Assembly: GCF_029360705.1 (NCBI RefSeq)
Contig: NZ_JARKMX010000008.1
Span: forward strand, 2,286,202 to 2,350,201
Reading direction: 5' to 3'
Length of the DNA: 64,000 bases
Origin: Paraflavitalea pollutisoli
GTDB lineage: Bacteria > Bacteroidota > Bacteroidia > Chitinophagales > Chitinophagaceae
How positions within the stretch are numbered: the stretch's first letter is position 1; each line of letters opens with the position of its first letter. A program made the position numbers and the translations under genes. Of the stretch, positions 16,899 through 26,907 are shown one piece after another. The notes below the pieces were generated by a model. It ran no database searches. It saw nothing but the letters and a program-made list of their open reading frames with translations, and had not been told where the DNA came from.

Positions 16899-17393
16899 TT
16901 AAGCCAACTCCATGGGATGTATTTTATACGGCCGCAATACCGGTTGTTCGTGCAGCAGGTGTTTGCAGATGGCCAGCCAACATTGCTGAAAGATATTCGG
17001 TGTACGCTCCCGCTGTTCAAAATAGGCGGCATGCTCTACCTGTACCTTCACCAGCATCACCCGGGAGGAAGTATGCCCTGCCGCCTTTTCGCCGGCAATC
17101 TCCCGAATCATGTCCGCGTCGGTGATCACCTCTGCAGTACCACTTACATTTAGGAAAAACGGCTTGCCTTTGCGGTAAAAATCGAGGCGGGCCGGAAAGG
17201 AACGGTCGGTCTCTTCCATATATACATTGGGATGGTTCAGGAAGAACCATACATTGCCGGATTGATCTACCCGCAACACGGAGATAATAGAAGTCGGCAC
17301 TTTGAAAAGGGCGTTGCCGGTGTTGGCAAACAGAGCACTACCTATTTCCAGGATGCGGTCTCTCATAAATCCGACATGTATATCGCTTACCAT
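16899..17393 (-). CDS. PNPOx-fold (general stress protein-like) protein, longer paralogue
   Basis: The 164-residue protein has the same split-barrel layout as its downstream neighbour: VSVLRVDQSGNVWFFLNHPN, then RLDFYRKGKPFFLNVSGTAEV, then RVMLVKVQVEHAAYFEQRER. These match the strand order of the pyridoxamine phosphate oxidase-like stress family, which often binds FMN or heme-degradation intermediates. An alternative start lies 9 codons downstream (MRDRIL). The two paralogues look like a tandem duplication that diverged. Function is not known. Confidence 0.65.
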   Translation of the reverse strand: MVSDIHVGFMRDRILEIGSALFANTGNALFKVPTSIISVLRVDQSGNVWFFLNHPNVYMEETDRSFPARLDFYRKGKPFFLNVSGTAEVITDADMIREIAGEKAAGHTSSRVMLVKVQVEHAAYFEQRERTPNIFQQCWLAICKHLLHEQPVLRPYKIHPMELA

Positions 17394-17619
17394 AACCTTC
17401 GATTTTAACAGGATATTTTCAAACCCTATGCCCCGCTGGCAACGGGCCCTTCTGTGTAGAAGGACCTACCCATCTGACGATTTTGGATTAAAACAGCATT
17501 AATGGGACATCCCACTTCCACAACTACACCCCGATTTGGTACAATCTGGTCCTGGCGTCTTATGGCATATCCTTTACTCCGGTAAAAGCAAAGTTGATTT
17601 GGTTAAGGTTCAAAAAGTG

Positions 17620-17645
17620 GCCAGGCCTGTTGGCCCGGCATTTTT
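17620..17645 (+). terminator. Terminator-like hairpin just upstream of the iron permease-family gene
   Basis: The stem GCCAGGCC (17620-17627) / GGCCCGGC (17632-17639, one mismatch) with a TGTT loop is followed by ATTTTT. It ends only about 29 bases before an ATG on the same strand, where an attenuator or the end of a short leader RNA would sit. Confidence 0.4.
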
Positions 17646-17674
17646 AGACTCCAGCTGTATTCAACCTGACTACC

Positions 17675-18163
17675 ATGGCAACCAAACGTAGCAAAGGCAA
17701 ACACCTCAGTAGGGCCCGGCTGTTTGACAAGATCAGCACCAAACTGACCCATGCCACCGGATCGCCCCTGGCTTCCATATTAGCCGTTTGCCTGATCATC
17801 GGCTGGGCCTTGTGCGGCCCGTTGTTTGGCTTTTCAGATACCTGGCAACTCGTCATCAACACCAGTACGACGATTATCACCTTCCTGATGGTGTTCATCA
17901 TTCAGCAAACGCAAAACAAAGACACCATGGCCCTGCATTTGAAACTGAATGAGCTGATCGCCTCGCAGGAGAAAGCCAGCAACCGGCTGGTCGATATCGA
18001 AGACCTGACCGAAGAAGAGCTCACGGTGATCAAAAAATATTACGCCCGTATATCCAAACTGGCAGCGCAGGAAAAAGACCTGCACAGTTCCCATTCGCTG
18101 GATGAAGCGGAAGACAATCACCAGGCTAAATCCCGGCAACTAAAAAAGAAAAACAATGCGTAA
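17675..18163 (+). CDS. Low-affinity iron permease-family small membrane protein
   Basis: This is a 162-residue membrane protein. Two hydrophobic helices (about 33-52 and 59-82: ASILAVCLIIGWALCGPLFGF, then TTIITFLMVFIIQQTQNKDT) are followed by a cytoplasmic charged coiled-coil tail. The pattern W..GP.FGFSDTWQL and FLMVFLIQ.TQN.D is the signature of the Pfam iron permease family (PF04120). Bacterial members are ~130-160 residues and their iron transport is unproven. The last 8 bases overlap the start of the topoisomerase IB gene, so the two are co-translated. Confidence 0.8.
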   Translation: MATKRSKGKHLSRARLFDKISTKLTHATGSPLASILAVCLIIGWALCGPLFGFSDTWQLVINTSTTIITFLMVFIIQQTQNKDTMALHLKLNELIASQEKASNRLVDIEDLTEEELTVIKKYYARISKLAAQEKDLHSSHSLDEAEDNHQAKSRQLKKKNNA

Positions 18164-19256
18164 CGGTATACATACACTTTCGAAACTGAACCACCGGCAA
18201 ATGCTCGACATCGATCATGACTACCAGCGGGCGGCCACCGTGGCGGCCCTCACCTATGTCACCGATACGATGCCGGGTATTATGCGGTTAAAACGGGGAA
18301 AAGGTTTTTCTTTCCTGTTCGGCAAGAAAAAGGTGAAAGACGATAGTCTGCTACTGCGTATCCGCAAACTCGCCATTCCCCCCGCCTGGAAAGAGGTATG
18401 GATCTGCCCGCTGGAGAACGGGCACCTGCAGGCTACCGGTAAAGACCTGCGCAACCGCAAGCAGTACCGTTACCACCCCAACTGGGAAGTGCTGCGCAAT
18501 GAAACCAAGTTCCACCGGCTGTATGAATTCGGCAAGGCCTTGCCGGCCCTTCGCCTGAAGTTGGAACAGGACATTACCCGCAAAGAGCTCTGCGAGGAAA
18601 AAGTATTGGCGACGGTGGTTAGCCTGATGGAGCGAACCTATATCCGGCCGGGTAGTTCGAGTTATGAAAAGCTGTATGGCTCTTATGGTTTGACGACATT
18701 AAAAGATAAACATGTAGCCATCGACGGACAGGCGATCCAGTTCAGCTTTCGTGGCAAGAAGGGCGTCAACCATTCCATTTCTGTCAAGAACAAACGGCTG
18801 GCGCGCATCGTACAGGCCTGTCGCGATATCCCTGGCAAAGAGTTGTTTCAATACTACGATGCCGAAGGCCATCGAAAAAGTATCGACTCCGGTATGGTCA
18901 ATAACTATATTAAGCAGGCGACCGGCATCGAGTTCAGTGCGAAAGATTTCCGTACCTGGGCAGGCACCCTCAACATCATCCGCAGTTTCCGCGAGCTGGG
19001 TGTCGCGCTGACCGCCGCCGAGAAGAAGAAAAAGGTAGTCGCCGCCCTCGACCAGGTAAGCGTAAGCCTGGGCAACACGCGCACCGTGTGCCGAAAATAC
19101 TATGTACATCCGGGTATTATCCGCCTATATGAAGAGAATACCCTCGAACAATATTTAAAGGAACTTGACAAACTCGAAGAACCGGACGACAAGACCGGCC
19201 TCACGGCAGAAGAACAACTGCTGATGAAGATTTTGAAGAAATTACATGGCTCCTGA
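18156..19256 (+). CDS. DNA topoisomerase IB (eukaryotic/poxvirus-like)
   Basis: This 366-residue type IB topoisomerase relaxes supercoiled DNA by nicking one strand through a 3'-phosphotyrosine. The family positions are visible: Arg105 in KQYRYHP (about 103-108), DFRTW at 264-268 with an active-site Arg, and the catalytic tyrosine in CRKYYVHP (312-318, Tyr316 most likely). Bacterial topIB is a short, monomeric, poxvirus-like enzyme of about this length. It is coupled by an 8-base overlap to the iron permease-family gene. An intrinsic terminator overlaps its stop codon. Confidence 0.92.
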   Translation: MRNGIHTLSKLNHRQMLDIDHDYQRAATVAALTYVTDTMPGIMRLKRGKGFSFLFGKKKVKDDSLLLRIRKLAIPPAWKEVWICPLENGHLQATGKDLRNRKQYRYHPNWEVLRNETKFHRLYEFGKALPALRLKLEQDITRKELCEEKVLATVVSLMERTYIRPGSSSYEKLYGSYGLTTLKDKHVAIDGQAIQFSFRGKKGVNHSISVKNKRLARIVQACRDIPGKELFQYYDAEGHRKSIDSGMVNNYIKQATGIEFSAKDFRTWAGTLNIIRSFRELGVALTAAEKKKKVVAALDQVSVSLGNTRTVCRKYYVHPGIIRLYEENTLEQYLKELDKLEEPDDKTGLTAEEQLLMKILKKLHGS

Positions 19257-19271
19257 GGGAGCCATTTTTTT
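19246..19271 (+). terminator. Intrinsic terminator overlapping the topIB stop
   Basis: The stem ATGGCTCC (19246-19253) / GGAGCCAT (19258-19265) has loop TGAG, whose first three bases are the topIB stop codon. Seven T follow. It is a textbook intrinsic terminator. Confidence 0.85.
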
Positions 19272-19473
19272 GCCAGCCACCAGCCGCACACTTCCACTAT
19301 AAACATAACATTCATCCGAAACCTATTTTACCCAACCCTTTACCAAATTTAAGCAGAGCGGGTAACGGAACGAATATTCACCGGACAAGCTGTATTTTAG
19401 GTTCAGAAAGCGATCCAGCATAGGCATAATTCTACAGACCAACACTTTATCGACAACCTAAACTAACCGAGCT

Positions 19474-22257
19474 TTGAAAAAGTCTCATTGGCTGTTTATG
19501 GCCCTGCTGTTAGCTGGAACGCAGCATTTGTACGCCCAAACCGGAAAAGGCACCCTCACCGGAAAACTGGCGGATGTAACCGACAGCGCCGCCATTTCCC
19601 TGGCCACGATTACCGTATACCGTATCAGCGACAGCGCCATTCAGACTTACCGCCTCAGCAACGGGGAAGGTGTATTTACCATTCCTGGTCTTCCCGTCCA
19701 CACCGCCTTGCGACTGGTAGTCACCCATACGGGTCATCGCCCCTATCGTCAGGAAGTTCAATTCACCGACACGACGCGGCTACTCGATCTTGGCAACATC
19801 TACCTGGTCAAAAGTGCTCAAACACTGGAAGAGGTGGTGGTGCAGGCAGAAAGGCCGCCGGTAGTCGTGCGCAACGACACCATCGAATTCAACGCCAGCG
19901 CTTTTAAGACATTGCCCAATGCCCTGGTAGAAGATCTGCTCAGGAAACTACCCGGTGTACGGATAGCGCCTGACGGTAATATCCTGTACAATGGCAAACC
20001 AGTGAGCCGTATCAAGGTGGATGGCAGGCCGTTCTTTGGCGGCGATGTGCGCATGGCTACGCGCAACCTGCCCGCCGATGTGATCGATAAAGTACAGGTC
20101 ATGGACGATGCCGAAGAACTGGAGAACAATCCGCAACTGGACAGGTCGCGGGTAAGCAAGATCATCAACCTGCAATTCAAAAAAGGCATCAAGAAGGGAG
20201 GCTTCGGTAAGGCCTATGCCGGGGGCGGCACGGATGACCGCTATGAAGCGGGCGGCATTTTCAATCTCTTCCGCGACACAATGCAGGTGAGCGTACTGGC
20301 CTATACCAACAACCTCAACAAACCGGCTTTCGGCATGTCGGATGTCAAGGACATTGGCGGCTTCAACCGATCAGGCGTCAACAGCACCATGACCACCAGC
20401 AGTGGTGGTTTTGCGCTCGATGACATTTCTTTTGGCGCTACCGAAAACGGCATCCAGCAATCGCAGGGTGCTGGCTTCAACCTCAATACCGAGTTTGGCA
20501 AAAAGCTCACCTTCAATACCCGGTACTTTTACGGACGTATCGATAGTTATTATGACAATGACGCGGAAACGATCCAGTACCTGGGTGACTCCACCCTGCG
20601 ATCGCTCAGGTCCTCGGCGCACCGCACCTCCCGCACCGTACACCAGGTGGGTGGCCAACTCATCTACCGGCCCGGCAAATACGCCAGCCTGACGGTAAAA
20701 CCATCGTTAGGGTTCAACAACTATTCGACTGCTGAACAAACCAACTCCGCTGCTTTTAAGAATGGAAACGACCCTCTCAATACCAGCGACAGACAACTGA
20801 TCAACCAGTCGTCCATTACGACCTTCCGCAACGAGGTCAATTACAACCAGCGTTTCCGGAAACAGGGCCGTTCCCTGAACCTGTCGCTGTACAATACCCT
20901 CCGCAGCAACCACTGGACGAATACCACCGAAGCGCTCAACACCTTTTTCAAGGATCCCGTCCCCATACAATCACAGGCACAACGCAGAACATATGAGCAG
21001 CCCTACAACGCCCATACGTTGTCGGCCACCTTTGGGGAGTCTTTGTCGAAAAATGCGTCCATCTCCCTCAATCATAAGGTAGCCTTTATCAGCGACCAAA
21101 ATGGATTGAGCACCGTACTCAAGGATACCTTTTCGCACAAGTATGAGCTGCCAGATACCACCCTCTCCAATACCCTGCGGCAGGCTTCCTTATCCAACAC
21201 GACGGAGCTGCGTTATTCCATCACGATCAAGCGGCTGAACATCTCCACCGGCTTGTCGTACCAATCGCTGCAAAACGATATTCGCAGTGGTCGCCAAACC
21301 ACCCGCCGGCATTTCTCGTATTGGCAGCCTTCGCTGAGTATCAGTTGGAGAGAGTTTTATTTACAATACAGCAATTCGATACAGGCAGCCACAGCGGCGC
21401 AGCTGCAACCGGTAGTCGACAACAGCAACCCGCTGTCCGTCACCAGGGGTAATGAGCACCTGACACCCTATGTATATGACATGGTCGGGCTGTATTACTA
21501 CCGGTATCCCGGGGGGAATAAATTTTACTATTATGCCAATGTATTTGCCACCCGCTCCCGGGACGCCATCATCCAGGAAAGGAATATAGACGACAAGGGT
21601 ATACACTATTACAACTGGCGCAATGAAGATGGACTGTGGAATGTAAGAGCAAGCCTGTCTGTATCGAAACAGCTATCACTACCGCATAACCGTTTCGCCA
21701 ATGTATCCCTTCAATTGGATGGAGGTACGCAAAACACCGTTCTGCTACTCAACAAACGGCGTATCCTCGCCTACAACCGCAATTTCAGGCCGCAGCTCAG
21801 CTATTCACTCAGCATCGGCGACAAGATTGATTTGTCGCAGACGTATAGTATCGACTGGCAAAAAGGGCGGTACAGTGATGGATTCTATCCGGACGTCAGA
21901 ACAACCGTCCACAATTTTTATACGAGTGTCAGTGCCCGGTTCACGGCTTCCCTGATCGCCGAGACCTCTTATACCCTCGTTACCATTCCGGGCAATATGG
22001 CTGGCGACCGTAGCTCCATGCTGTGGAATGCGGCGATCAATTGGTTGGTGTTTAAGAACCAGCGAGGAACGCTGAAATTGACGGGCTTTGACCTGCTCAA
22101 TAGCAACCGGCTATTGAACCGGAGCGTGACCTCGAATTATACCTCCACCTGGGTCAGTACGGCCCTCACGAGGTTTTACCTGCTGTCCTTCACCTATAAT
22201 ATCAGGAATATCAAAGTACCGCAACGCGCCAAAGAGGATAAATTATTACTGTTTTAG
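19474..22257 (+). CDS. Outer-membrane beta-barrel protein with CarboxypepD-reg-like domain (TonB-receptor-like)
   Basis: The 927-residue protein starts at a TTG (MKKSHWLFMALLLAG), a sensible signal peptide; no ATG fits. It has a CarboxypepD-regulatory-like Ig domain (about 28-110) and a plug-like stretch (about 120-230). That stretch contains DLLRKLPGVRIAPDGNILYNGKPVSRIKVDGRPFFGGD, the signature of the outer-membrane-beta-barrel family 3 (OMP_b-brl_3). A long barrel of aromatic-rich strands follows. There is no SusD partner next to it. It probably transports or anchors an unknown ligand in the outer membrane. Confidence 0.88.
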   Translation: MKKSHWLFMALLLAGTQHLYAQTGKGTLTGKLADVTDSAAISLATITVYRISDSAIQTYRLSNGEGVFTIPGLPVHTALRLVVTHTGHRPYRQEVQFTDTTRLLDLGNIYLVKSAQTLEEVVVQAERPPVVVRNDTIEFNASAFKTLPNALVEDLLRKLPGVRIAPDGNILYNGKPVSRIKVDGRPFFGGDVRMATRNLPADVIDKVQVMDDAEELENNPQLDRSRVSKIINLQFKKGIKKGGFGKAYAGGGTDDRYEAGGIFNLFRDTMQVSVLAYTNNLNKPAFGMSDVKDIGGFNRSGVNSTMTTSSGGFALDDISFGATENGIQQSQGAGFNLNTEFGKKLTFNTRYFYGRIDSYYDNDAETIQYLGDSTLRSLRSSAHRTSRTVHQVGGQLIYRPGKYASLTVKPSLGFNNYSTAEQTNSAAFKNGNDPLNTSDRQLINQSSITTFRNEVNYNQRFRKQGRSLNLSLYNTLRSNHWTNTTEALNTFFKDPVPIQSQAQRRTYEQPYNAHTLSATFGESLSKNASISLNHKVAFISDQNGLSTVLKDTFSHKYELPDTTLSNTLRQASLSNTTELRYSITIKRLNISTGLSYQSLQNDIRSGRQTTRRHFSYWQPSLSISWREFYLQYSNSIQAATAAQLQPVVDNSNPLSVTRGNEHLTPYVYDMVGLYYYRYPGGNKFYYYANVFATRSRDAIIQERNIDDKGIHYYNWRNEDGLWNVRASLSVSKQLSLPHNRFANVSLQLDGGTQNTVLLLNKRRILAYNRNFRPQLSYSLSIGDKIDLSQTYSIDWQKGRYSDGFYPDVRTTVHNFYTSVSARFTASLIAETSYTLVTIPGNMAGDRSSMLWNAAINWLVFKNQRGTLKLTGFDLLNSNRLLNRSVTSNYTSTWVSTALTRFYLLSFTYNIRNIKVPQRAKEDKLLLF

Positions 22258-22301
22258 CGACAGCTCCAGGGCGTTACCCTGATAGCTTCTTTGCCTCGTT
22301 G

Positions 22302-22319
22302 TCCCGACGAATGTCGGGA
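22302..22319. terminator. Small palindrome between convergent genes
   Basis: TCCCGAC / GTCGGGA with an AATG-type loop sits between the outer-membrane barrel gene and the convergent kinase gene. It lacks a T-run. A near-identical sequence occurs inside the mbnH-like gene near 11790. Confidence 0.35.
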
Positions 22320-22345
22320 TTGCCTTTACACCTCGATGCATGCCT

Positions 22346-25300
22346 TTAATTCATCGCCCTTAGCAACGGGATCTTCACGTAGAAGGTGGTACCTACCCCT
22401 TCTGTCGTCTCGAACCAGATATCGCCTTTGGCCTGCTCCACGATGCTCTTGCTCATGGCCAGGCCGAGGCCGGTACCGGATGATTTGGTGGTGAAATTGG
22501 GGGTAAAGATCTTCGACTGGGTGGCCTCAGGAATACCGCTGCCATTGTCGGAGATACTGACCGTAATGTATTCGCCATCCAGCTCTTCCCGCATGCGGAT
22601 GATGTGCATCGGCCGTTCTTCACTGGCTTCCAGCGCATTTTGCATCAGGTTGGTGAAGAGGCGGTTCAACTGTGTTTTATCGGCGAAGAGCAGCACCTTG
22701 TGCGGTACCGGCTCCCATTTGAAGTCCATGTTCTCGGTAGCCTCGTACAAAGAGGTCAGCGAATAGATCAGCTCATGCAGGTCGAAGACCTCATTGCGCG
22801 GGTTGCCGATATTGGCAAACTGCGAGAAGTCGGACGCGATCTTCGACAGGTGATCGATCTGCTCGATGAGCGTACGGGCCACACTTCCCGTCATCTCTTT
22901 TACGTTGGGCGAGTTGTCGTCGATCGCCTTCTGCAGGTACTGGATACTCAGCTTCATCGGCGTCAGCGGGTTCTTGATCTCGTGCGCTACCTGCCGCGCC
23001 ATCTGGCGCCAGGCGCCTTCCCGTTCGCTCTTCGCCAGGGAGGCCACGCTATCGTCGAGCTTGTGCACCATCTTGTTGTATTCGGCCACCAGCACCCCGA
23101 TCTCGTCGTTGCGGTGCCACTCGATCTCCTGGTTGGCTTTGCCCAGGTTGATATCGCGCAGCTTCTGCGTGATCAACGTAAACGAGTTGGTGATCCTGTT
23201 GGTGATGAACAGGGCAATCGCACCCGCCACCAGGAAGATAAAAGCATTGAGGTTGATGATCGTTACCAGGAAATAAGAGATCTCCTGTGTCAGCTCTACT
23301 TCCGCGCTGTAAGAAGGTATATTGAGGTAAGCCACCGCATTACCATCGTCGTCGCGTACCGGTGCATAGATACTCAGGTAATCGACCTTTCCCACTTTTT
23401 CATCCGTGACGGTTTGCACCTGTCGCAGGTTGTGCAGGCGGAAATAAGCCAGCGGGTTCATCTTCTCGCTGAGTACCCCCCGGTAGTATATATCGGGATT
23501 GGAAGTCACTTTCAGATCTCCCAGCGTATCGTACAGGTTGACGTCCATACCGTGGATATCGGAAATGTCGCGCATCAACTGCTCCACCTCATCACTGAAC
23601 CCCGGCTCGTACAACATGATGCCTTCGTTGAAGGTCGCATGGTCGGCCAGCTTTTTCTCCACCTCGTTCACCATGATCTGGATAGCGCGGGTCAGGCGGT
23701 CCTGGTTGTTGCGGTGATACCGGTTGATGATAAAGATGACGTTGGCCACACCGATCACCACAAACAGCAAGAGGCTGATGAGGATGATGGTGCTGTGTAT
23801 CTGCGACCGGATACTGAGTTCCCAGTATTGCCGCAAGGAAGTTTTTGCCAGGCGGCGACGCATCACGAAAGCCACCACGCGGTAGAAGGCCAGTAGGAAC
23901 AGGAAGGTGCTGAACAGGTAGGCAAACAACGTGATAGCCTCGATGAAGGAATTGTTCTTTTTGGCCACCACCACCACCTTGTCGGGCATGCCACGGTACC
24001 ATAGCTCCTCATGGCCATCTTTACCCACTACATCGTATTCCTGCTTCTTCGTTTGCTTGTTGAGATAGGTGGGGAAAGCATAGTCATTGTAATGACTCAC
24101 GAGCTTCAGGCTATCGTAGATGGCATAGGCATACTCGCGTGAATATTCGGGCGTACGCTCCCGTGTTTGCTTGAACAGCTCAGGCACGAGTGCCTCGCTC
24201 TTATATCTTTTGGGGTCGGATAACACGAAGAAATAACCTACTGGCACCTCATTGCTGTCGACCACCTCTTTTTTGAAGATGTACGAGTATTTGTCGTACG
24301 CCCGCTCGAAGAAACGCAGGTCGGGCACATAGGTCGCCTTCGACTGGTTGCGGAAGATCGTATTGAGCGTATCGAAGGAACCGGGTTCGGTATTGAACAA
24401 GGGGTTCATGTTCTTGTCGAACGTGAAGAGCCACGAATCGTATTTATTAACGTACCCGATAAAAGTACGGTTGATGATACTGTCTTTCAGGCGTGCATTC
24501 TCCTGCTGGTTGTAAAAGCGGTAGAAATTGGGCTCCAGGAAATCATTGTCGAGATAGGCCAGGGCAATGCTCAGCAGTTTCTCATTGAGCGGATCGGCCT
24601 GCGTCGCCAGCTTTTCGGCAAAGCGTTTGCGTTGCTCGAACTCGATCTTGCTATTCTCGAACAAGATCACCGCCGACATCGAAAAGGAGAAAATGAACAA
24701 CCAGAACAATACTTCCGATACGTTGAGGTTGTACTTCAGGCCAGCGAAAATATTTTGCCGCATGAGCCAGATGAACAACACCAGCCACACCAGCGCATAC
24801 AGGTTCAGCTCGATCATGGCATTGTTGCGCTGGAAGGACAGCATCAATAACCCGATGAAGGCGGATACAATATAGATGACATAAGGTCGCTCACCAAACA
24901 GTTTGCCTGCCACCGTGAGGAAGATCTGTGCCAGCAGAAAATAACTCAGCCCCAGTACGGCCATCACCGCAAAGCCGACAAAGCTGTAGGATTCTACCAG
25001 GCTGAAAAAGTTGGTCACGTTGAAGGATATCTTGGCGTCGGACACGAGGGTCTGCAGGATATCGGACAGCGAAAAAGTGGCCACCACCAGCATGGCCAGC
25101 ACCACCGTCATCCCCAGAAAATTCTTCCAGGTTGCCGTAAATGGACGTATCGTGGAAGTATTCAGTCGCCGATTGAAGAAGATCACCATCCAGCACAGCA
25201 GCAGGGAGTTGATCAGCAGGTCGCCGAGTGAACTCAATACCAGGCTGGAACCATAGATATAAGGATCGAACAGCTCAAACTGCCGCAGGTCGAGTATGTT

Positions 25301-26113
25301 GGGAAATACGTACGTACACAACCGGATCAGCACGAGATTGAGCACCAGGAAAGAAACGCCCCACCAGAGGTTGAAGCGCCGGCTGATCTCGTCGGCGGTT
25401 TGTTGCAGGTATATGAACAGCAGGAAGAAACCGGTAATGACGAGCAGAATGGACCAGATATTGTGCTGCTGCAGGTGTACATTGATACGCTCCAGGTGAA
25501 AGAGGGTGTTGCCCTGAATGCTCTTGACCGGGTAAGGTGTGGGCTCCAGCGAAATATCGACGCGGTTTACGGCCTTGTCATACCCGGCAAATTCTTTGCG
25601 CAGGTTCTCGTTCTCGACAAAGTATTTCCAGACCACGGGGATCAGTCCCTGGATGGTGAGCCGTCGGTTACCATCGATCGTAACTTCGCGGCTGCTGTAT
25701 ACATAATAGCCGTTTTGCAGTTTGATGAGGCGGCTGCTGTCGAGTGGATTGGAGAAGGAAAATCCCGGCAGGATATTTTGCGTGTTCCAGAATACCAGGT
25801 GTGGGGTGCCGGCCGAGTCGTTGGCGTGTTCGTAAATGAAGAAATCGTAGCCCTTGTGGATGTCGAGGTAGGCTTCCAGTTTTCGCTCATCGAACCGTTT
25901 ATCGACCAGGGCGCCCAGCAAAGCGGTATCGCCCACCAGCCGCCGAAAATCCCGTTCCTTTTCCTGTACGCGCTTTTCTATGAGGTTGACGTAATACCGG
26001 GCGGTCGTACTCCCGATCACGTATTTATTGAGGATGAAAGCGCTGGTAAACAACAACAACGCAAGCAACAGGTAGATATGCTTAATGAGCCAGTTTTTCA
26101 GCAATTGCTTCAA
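22346..26113 (-). CDS. Large multi-pass membrane sensor histidine kinase
   Basis: This 1255-residue kinase has many hydrophobic helices in the first ~500 residues, a periplasmic/sensory part with a PAS/cache-like look (about 560-740), and a second hydrophobic hairpin around 765-830. A HAMP linker near 975-1025 follows. The catalytic core comes next: the H-box AHEIKNPLTPMKL with phospho-acceptor His1044, the N-box LMQNALEA (about 1157-1164), and G-boxes DNGSGIP and GTGLGLAMSK. The N-box and NPLTPMKL type resembles NtrY-like sensors. No response regulator is adjacent; the nearest is the orphan LuxR-type regulator at 29838. It overlaps mazG by 4 bases, so the operon order is DUF3667, mazG, kinase. 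Confidence 0.92.
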   Translation of the reverse strand: MKQLLKNWLIKHIYLLLALLLFTSAFILNKYVIGSTTARYYVNLIEKRVQEKERDFRRLVGDTALLGALVDKRFDERKLEAYLDIHKGYDFFIYEHANDSAGTPHLVFWNTQNILPGFSFSNPLDSSRLIKLQNGYYVYSSREVTIDGNRRLTIQGLIPVVWKYFVENENLRKEFAGYDKAVNRVDISLEPTPYPVKSIQGNTLFHLERINVHLQQHNIWSILLVITGFFLLFIYLQQTADEISRRFNLWWGVSFLVLNLVLIRLCTYVFPNILDLRQFELFDPYIYGSSLVLSSLGDLLINSLLLCWMVIFFNRRLNTSTIRPFTATWKNFLGMTVVLAMLVVATFSLSDILQTLVSDAKISFNVTNFFSLVESYSFVGFAVMAVLGLSYFLLAQIFLTVAGKLFGERPYVIYIVSAFIGLLMLSFQRNNAMIELNLYALVWLVLFIWLMRQNIFAGLKYNLNVSEVLFWLFIFSFSMSAVILFENSKIEFEQRKRFAEKLATQADPLNEKLLSIALAYLDNDFLEPNFYRFYNQQENARLKDSIINRTFIGYVNKYDSWLFTFDKNMNPLFNTEPGSFDTLNTIFRNQSKATYVPDLRFFERAYDKYSYIFKKEVVDSNEVPVGYFFVLSDPKRYKSEALVPELFKQTRERTPEYSREYAYAIYDSLKLVSHYNDYAFPTYLNKQTKKQEYDVVGKDGHEELWYRGMPDKVVVVAKKNNSFIEAITLFAYLFSTFLFLLAFYRVVAFVMRRRLAKTSLRQYWELSIRSQIHSTIILISLLLFVVIGVANVIFIINRYHRNNQDRLTRAIQIMVNEVEKKLADHATFNEGIMLYEPGFSDEVEQLMRDISDIHGMDVNLYDTLGDLKVTSNPDIYYRGVLSEKMNPLAYFRLHNLRQVQTVTDEKVGKVDYLSIYAPVRDDDGNAVAYLNIPSYSAEVELTQEISYFLVTIINLNAFIFLVAGAIALFITNRITNSFTLITQKLRDINLGKANQEIEWHRNDEIGVLVAEYNKMVHKLDDSVASLAKSEREGAWRQMARQVAHEIKNPLTPMKLSIQYLQKAIDDNSPNVKEMTGSVARTLIEQIDHLSKIASDFSQFANIGNPRNEVFDLHELIYSLTSLYEATENMDFKWEPVPHKVLLFADKTQLNRLFTNLMQNALEASEERPMHIIRMREELDGEYITVSISDNGSGIPEATQSKIFTPNFTTKSSGTGLGLAMSKSIVEQAKGDIWFETTEGVGTTFYVKIPLLRAMN

Positions 26114-26892
26114 GTGCCGGGGTTTTGTTTTTTAATGCTGTTCCAAATGGCGTCCATCTCGGCCAGGGTCATATCCGGCAGCGATTTGCCCGCCTGATTG
26201 GCCAGTGCTTCCATTTGGGTAAAGCGGCTGAGGAACTTTTTATTGGTCCTTTCCAGCGCATTTTCAGCATCTATCTGCAAAAACCGTGCATAATTGACCA
26301 GCGAAAACAGCAGGTCGCCAAACTCCAGCTCGATCTCGTCCTGGTTTTTCGCGGCGATGGCCTCCTGCAACTCGCTCATTTCCTCTTTCACTTTGTCCCA
26401 TACCTGGTCACGGTGGTCCCATTCGAAGCCCACCTGCTTGGCCTTTTCCTGCAGGCGGGTGGCTTTCACCACAGCGGGCAGCGAGGTGGGCACACCGCCC
26501 ATGACGGACTTCTTGCCTTCTTTCAGTTTCAGCTTTTCCCAGTTCAGCTTTACCTCGTCATCATCTTTCACCGTCGCATCGCCGTATATATGCGGGTGGC
26601 GGGCGACCAGCTTATCGGAGATGCCGTTCAGGGCTTCCTCCAGGGTAAACTTACCTTGTTCGCTGCCGATCTTCGCATAGAAGACCATGTGCAGCATCAG
26701 GTCTCCAATTTCCTCTTTGATGCCTTTCCAGTCTGTATCGGTAATGGCATCTGCCAGTTCGTAGGTCTCTTCGATGGTCAGTTGCCGCAGGGTTTGTACG
26801 GTCTGCTTGCGGTCCCAGGGACATTTTTCCCGCAGCTCATCCATGATCGTCACCAGCCGGGTGAAAGCGGCTGCCTCATTATTGTGTTCCAT
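26110..26892 (-). CDS. mazG: Nucleoside triphosphate pyrophosphohydrolase MazG
   Basis: The 260-residue cytoplasmic enzyme hydrolyses NTPs and dNTPs to the monophosphate plus PPi, limiting aberrant nucleotides and (p)ppGpp-linked stress. It shows the duplicated MazG fold. The N-terminal repeat has CPWDRKQTVQTLRQLTIEETYE, EEIGDLMLHMVFYA (EExxE/D metal sites) and HPHIYG. The C-terminal repeat has KEEMSELQEAI and EFGDLLFSLVNYARF. Length and order are those of standard MazG. It lies between DUF3667 (15-base gap) and the histidine kinase (4-base overlap). Confidence 0.95.
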   Translation of the reverse strand: MEHNNEAAAFTRLVTIMDELREKCPWDRKQTVQTLRQLTIEETYELADAITDTDWKGIKEEIGDLMLHMVFYAKIGSEQGKFTLEEALNGISDKLVARHPHIYGDATVKDDDEVKLNWEKLKLKEGKKSVMGGVPTSLPAVVKATRLQEKAKQVGFEWDHRDQVWDKVKEEMSELQEAIAAKNQDEIELEFGDLLFSLVNYARFLQIDAENALERTNKKFLSRFTQMEALANQAGKSLPDMTLAEMDAIWNSIKKQNPGT

Positions 26893-26907
26893 AGTCGACA
26901 GTGCTTT

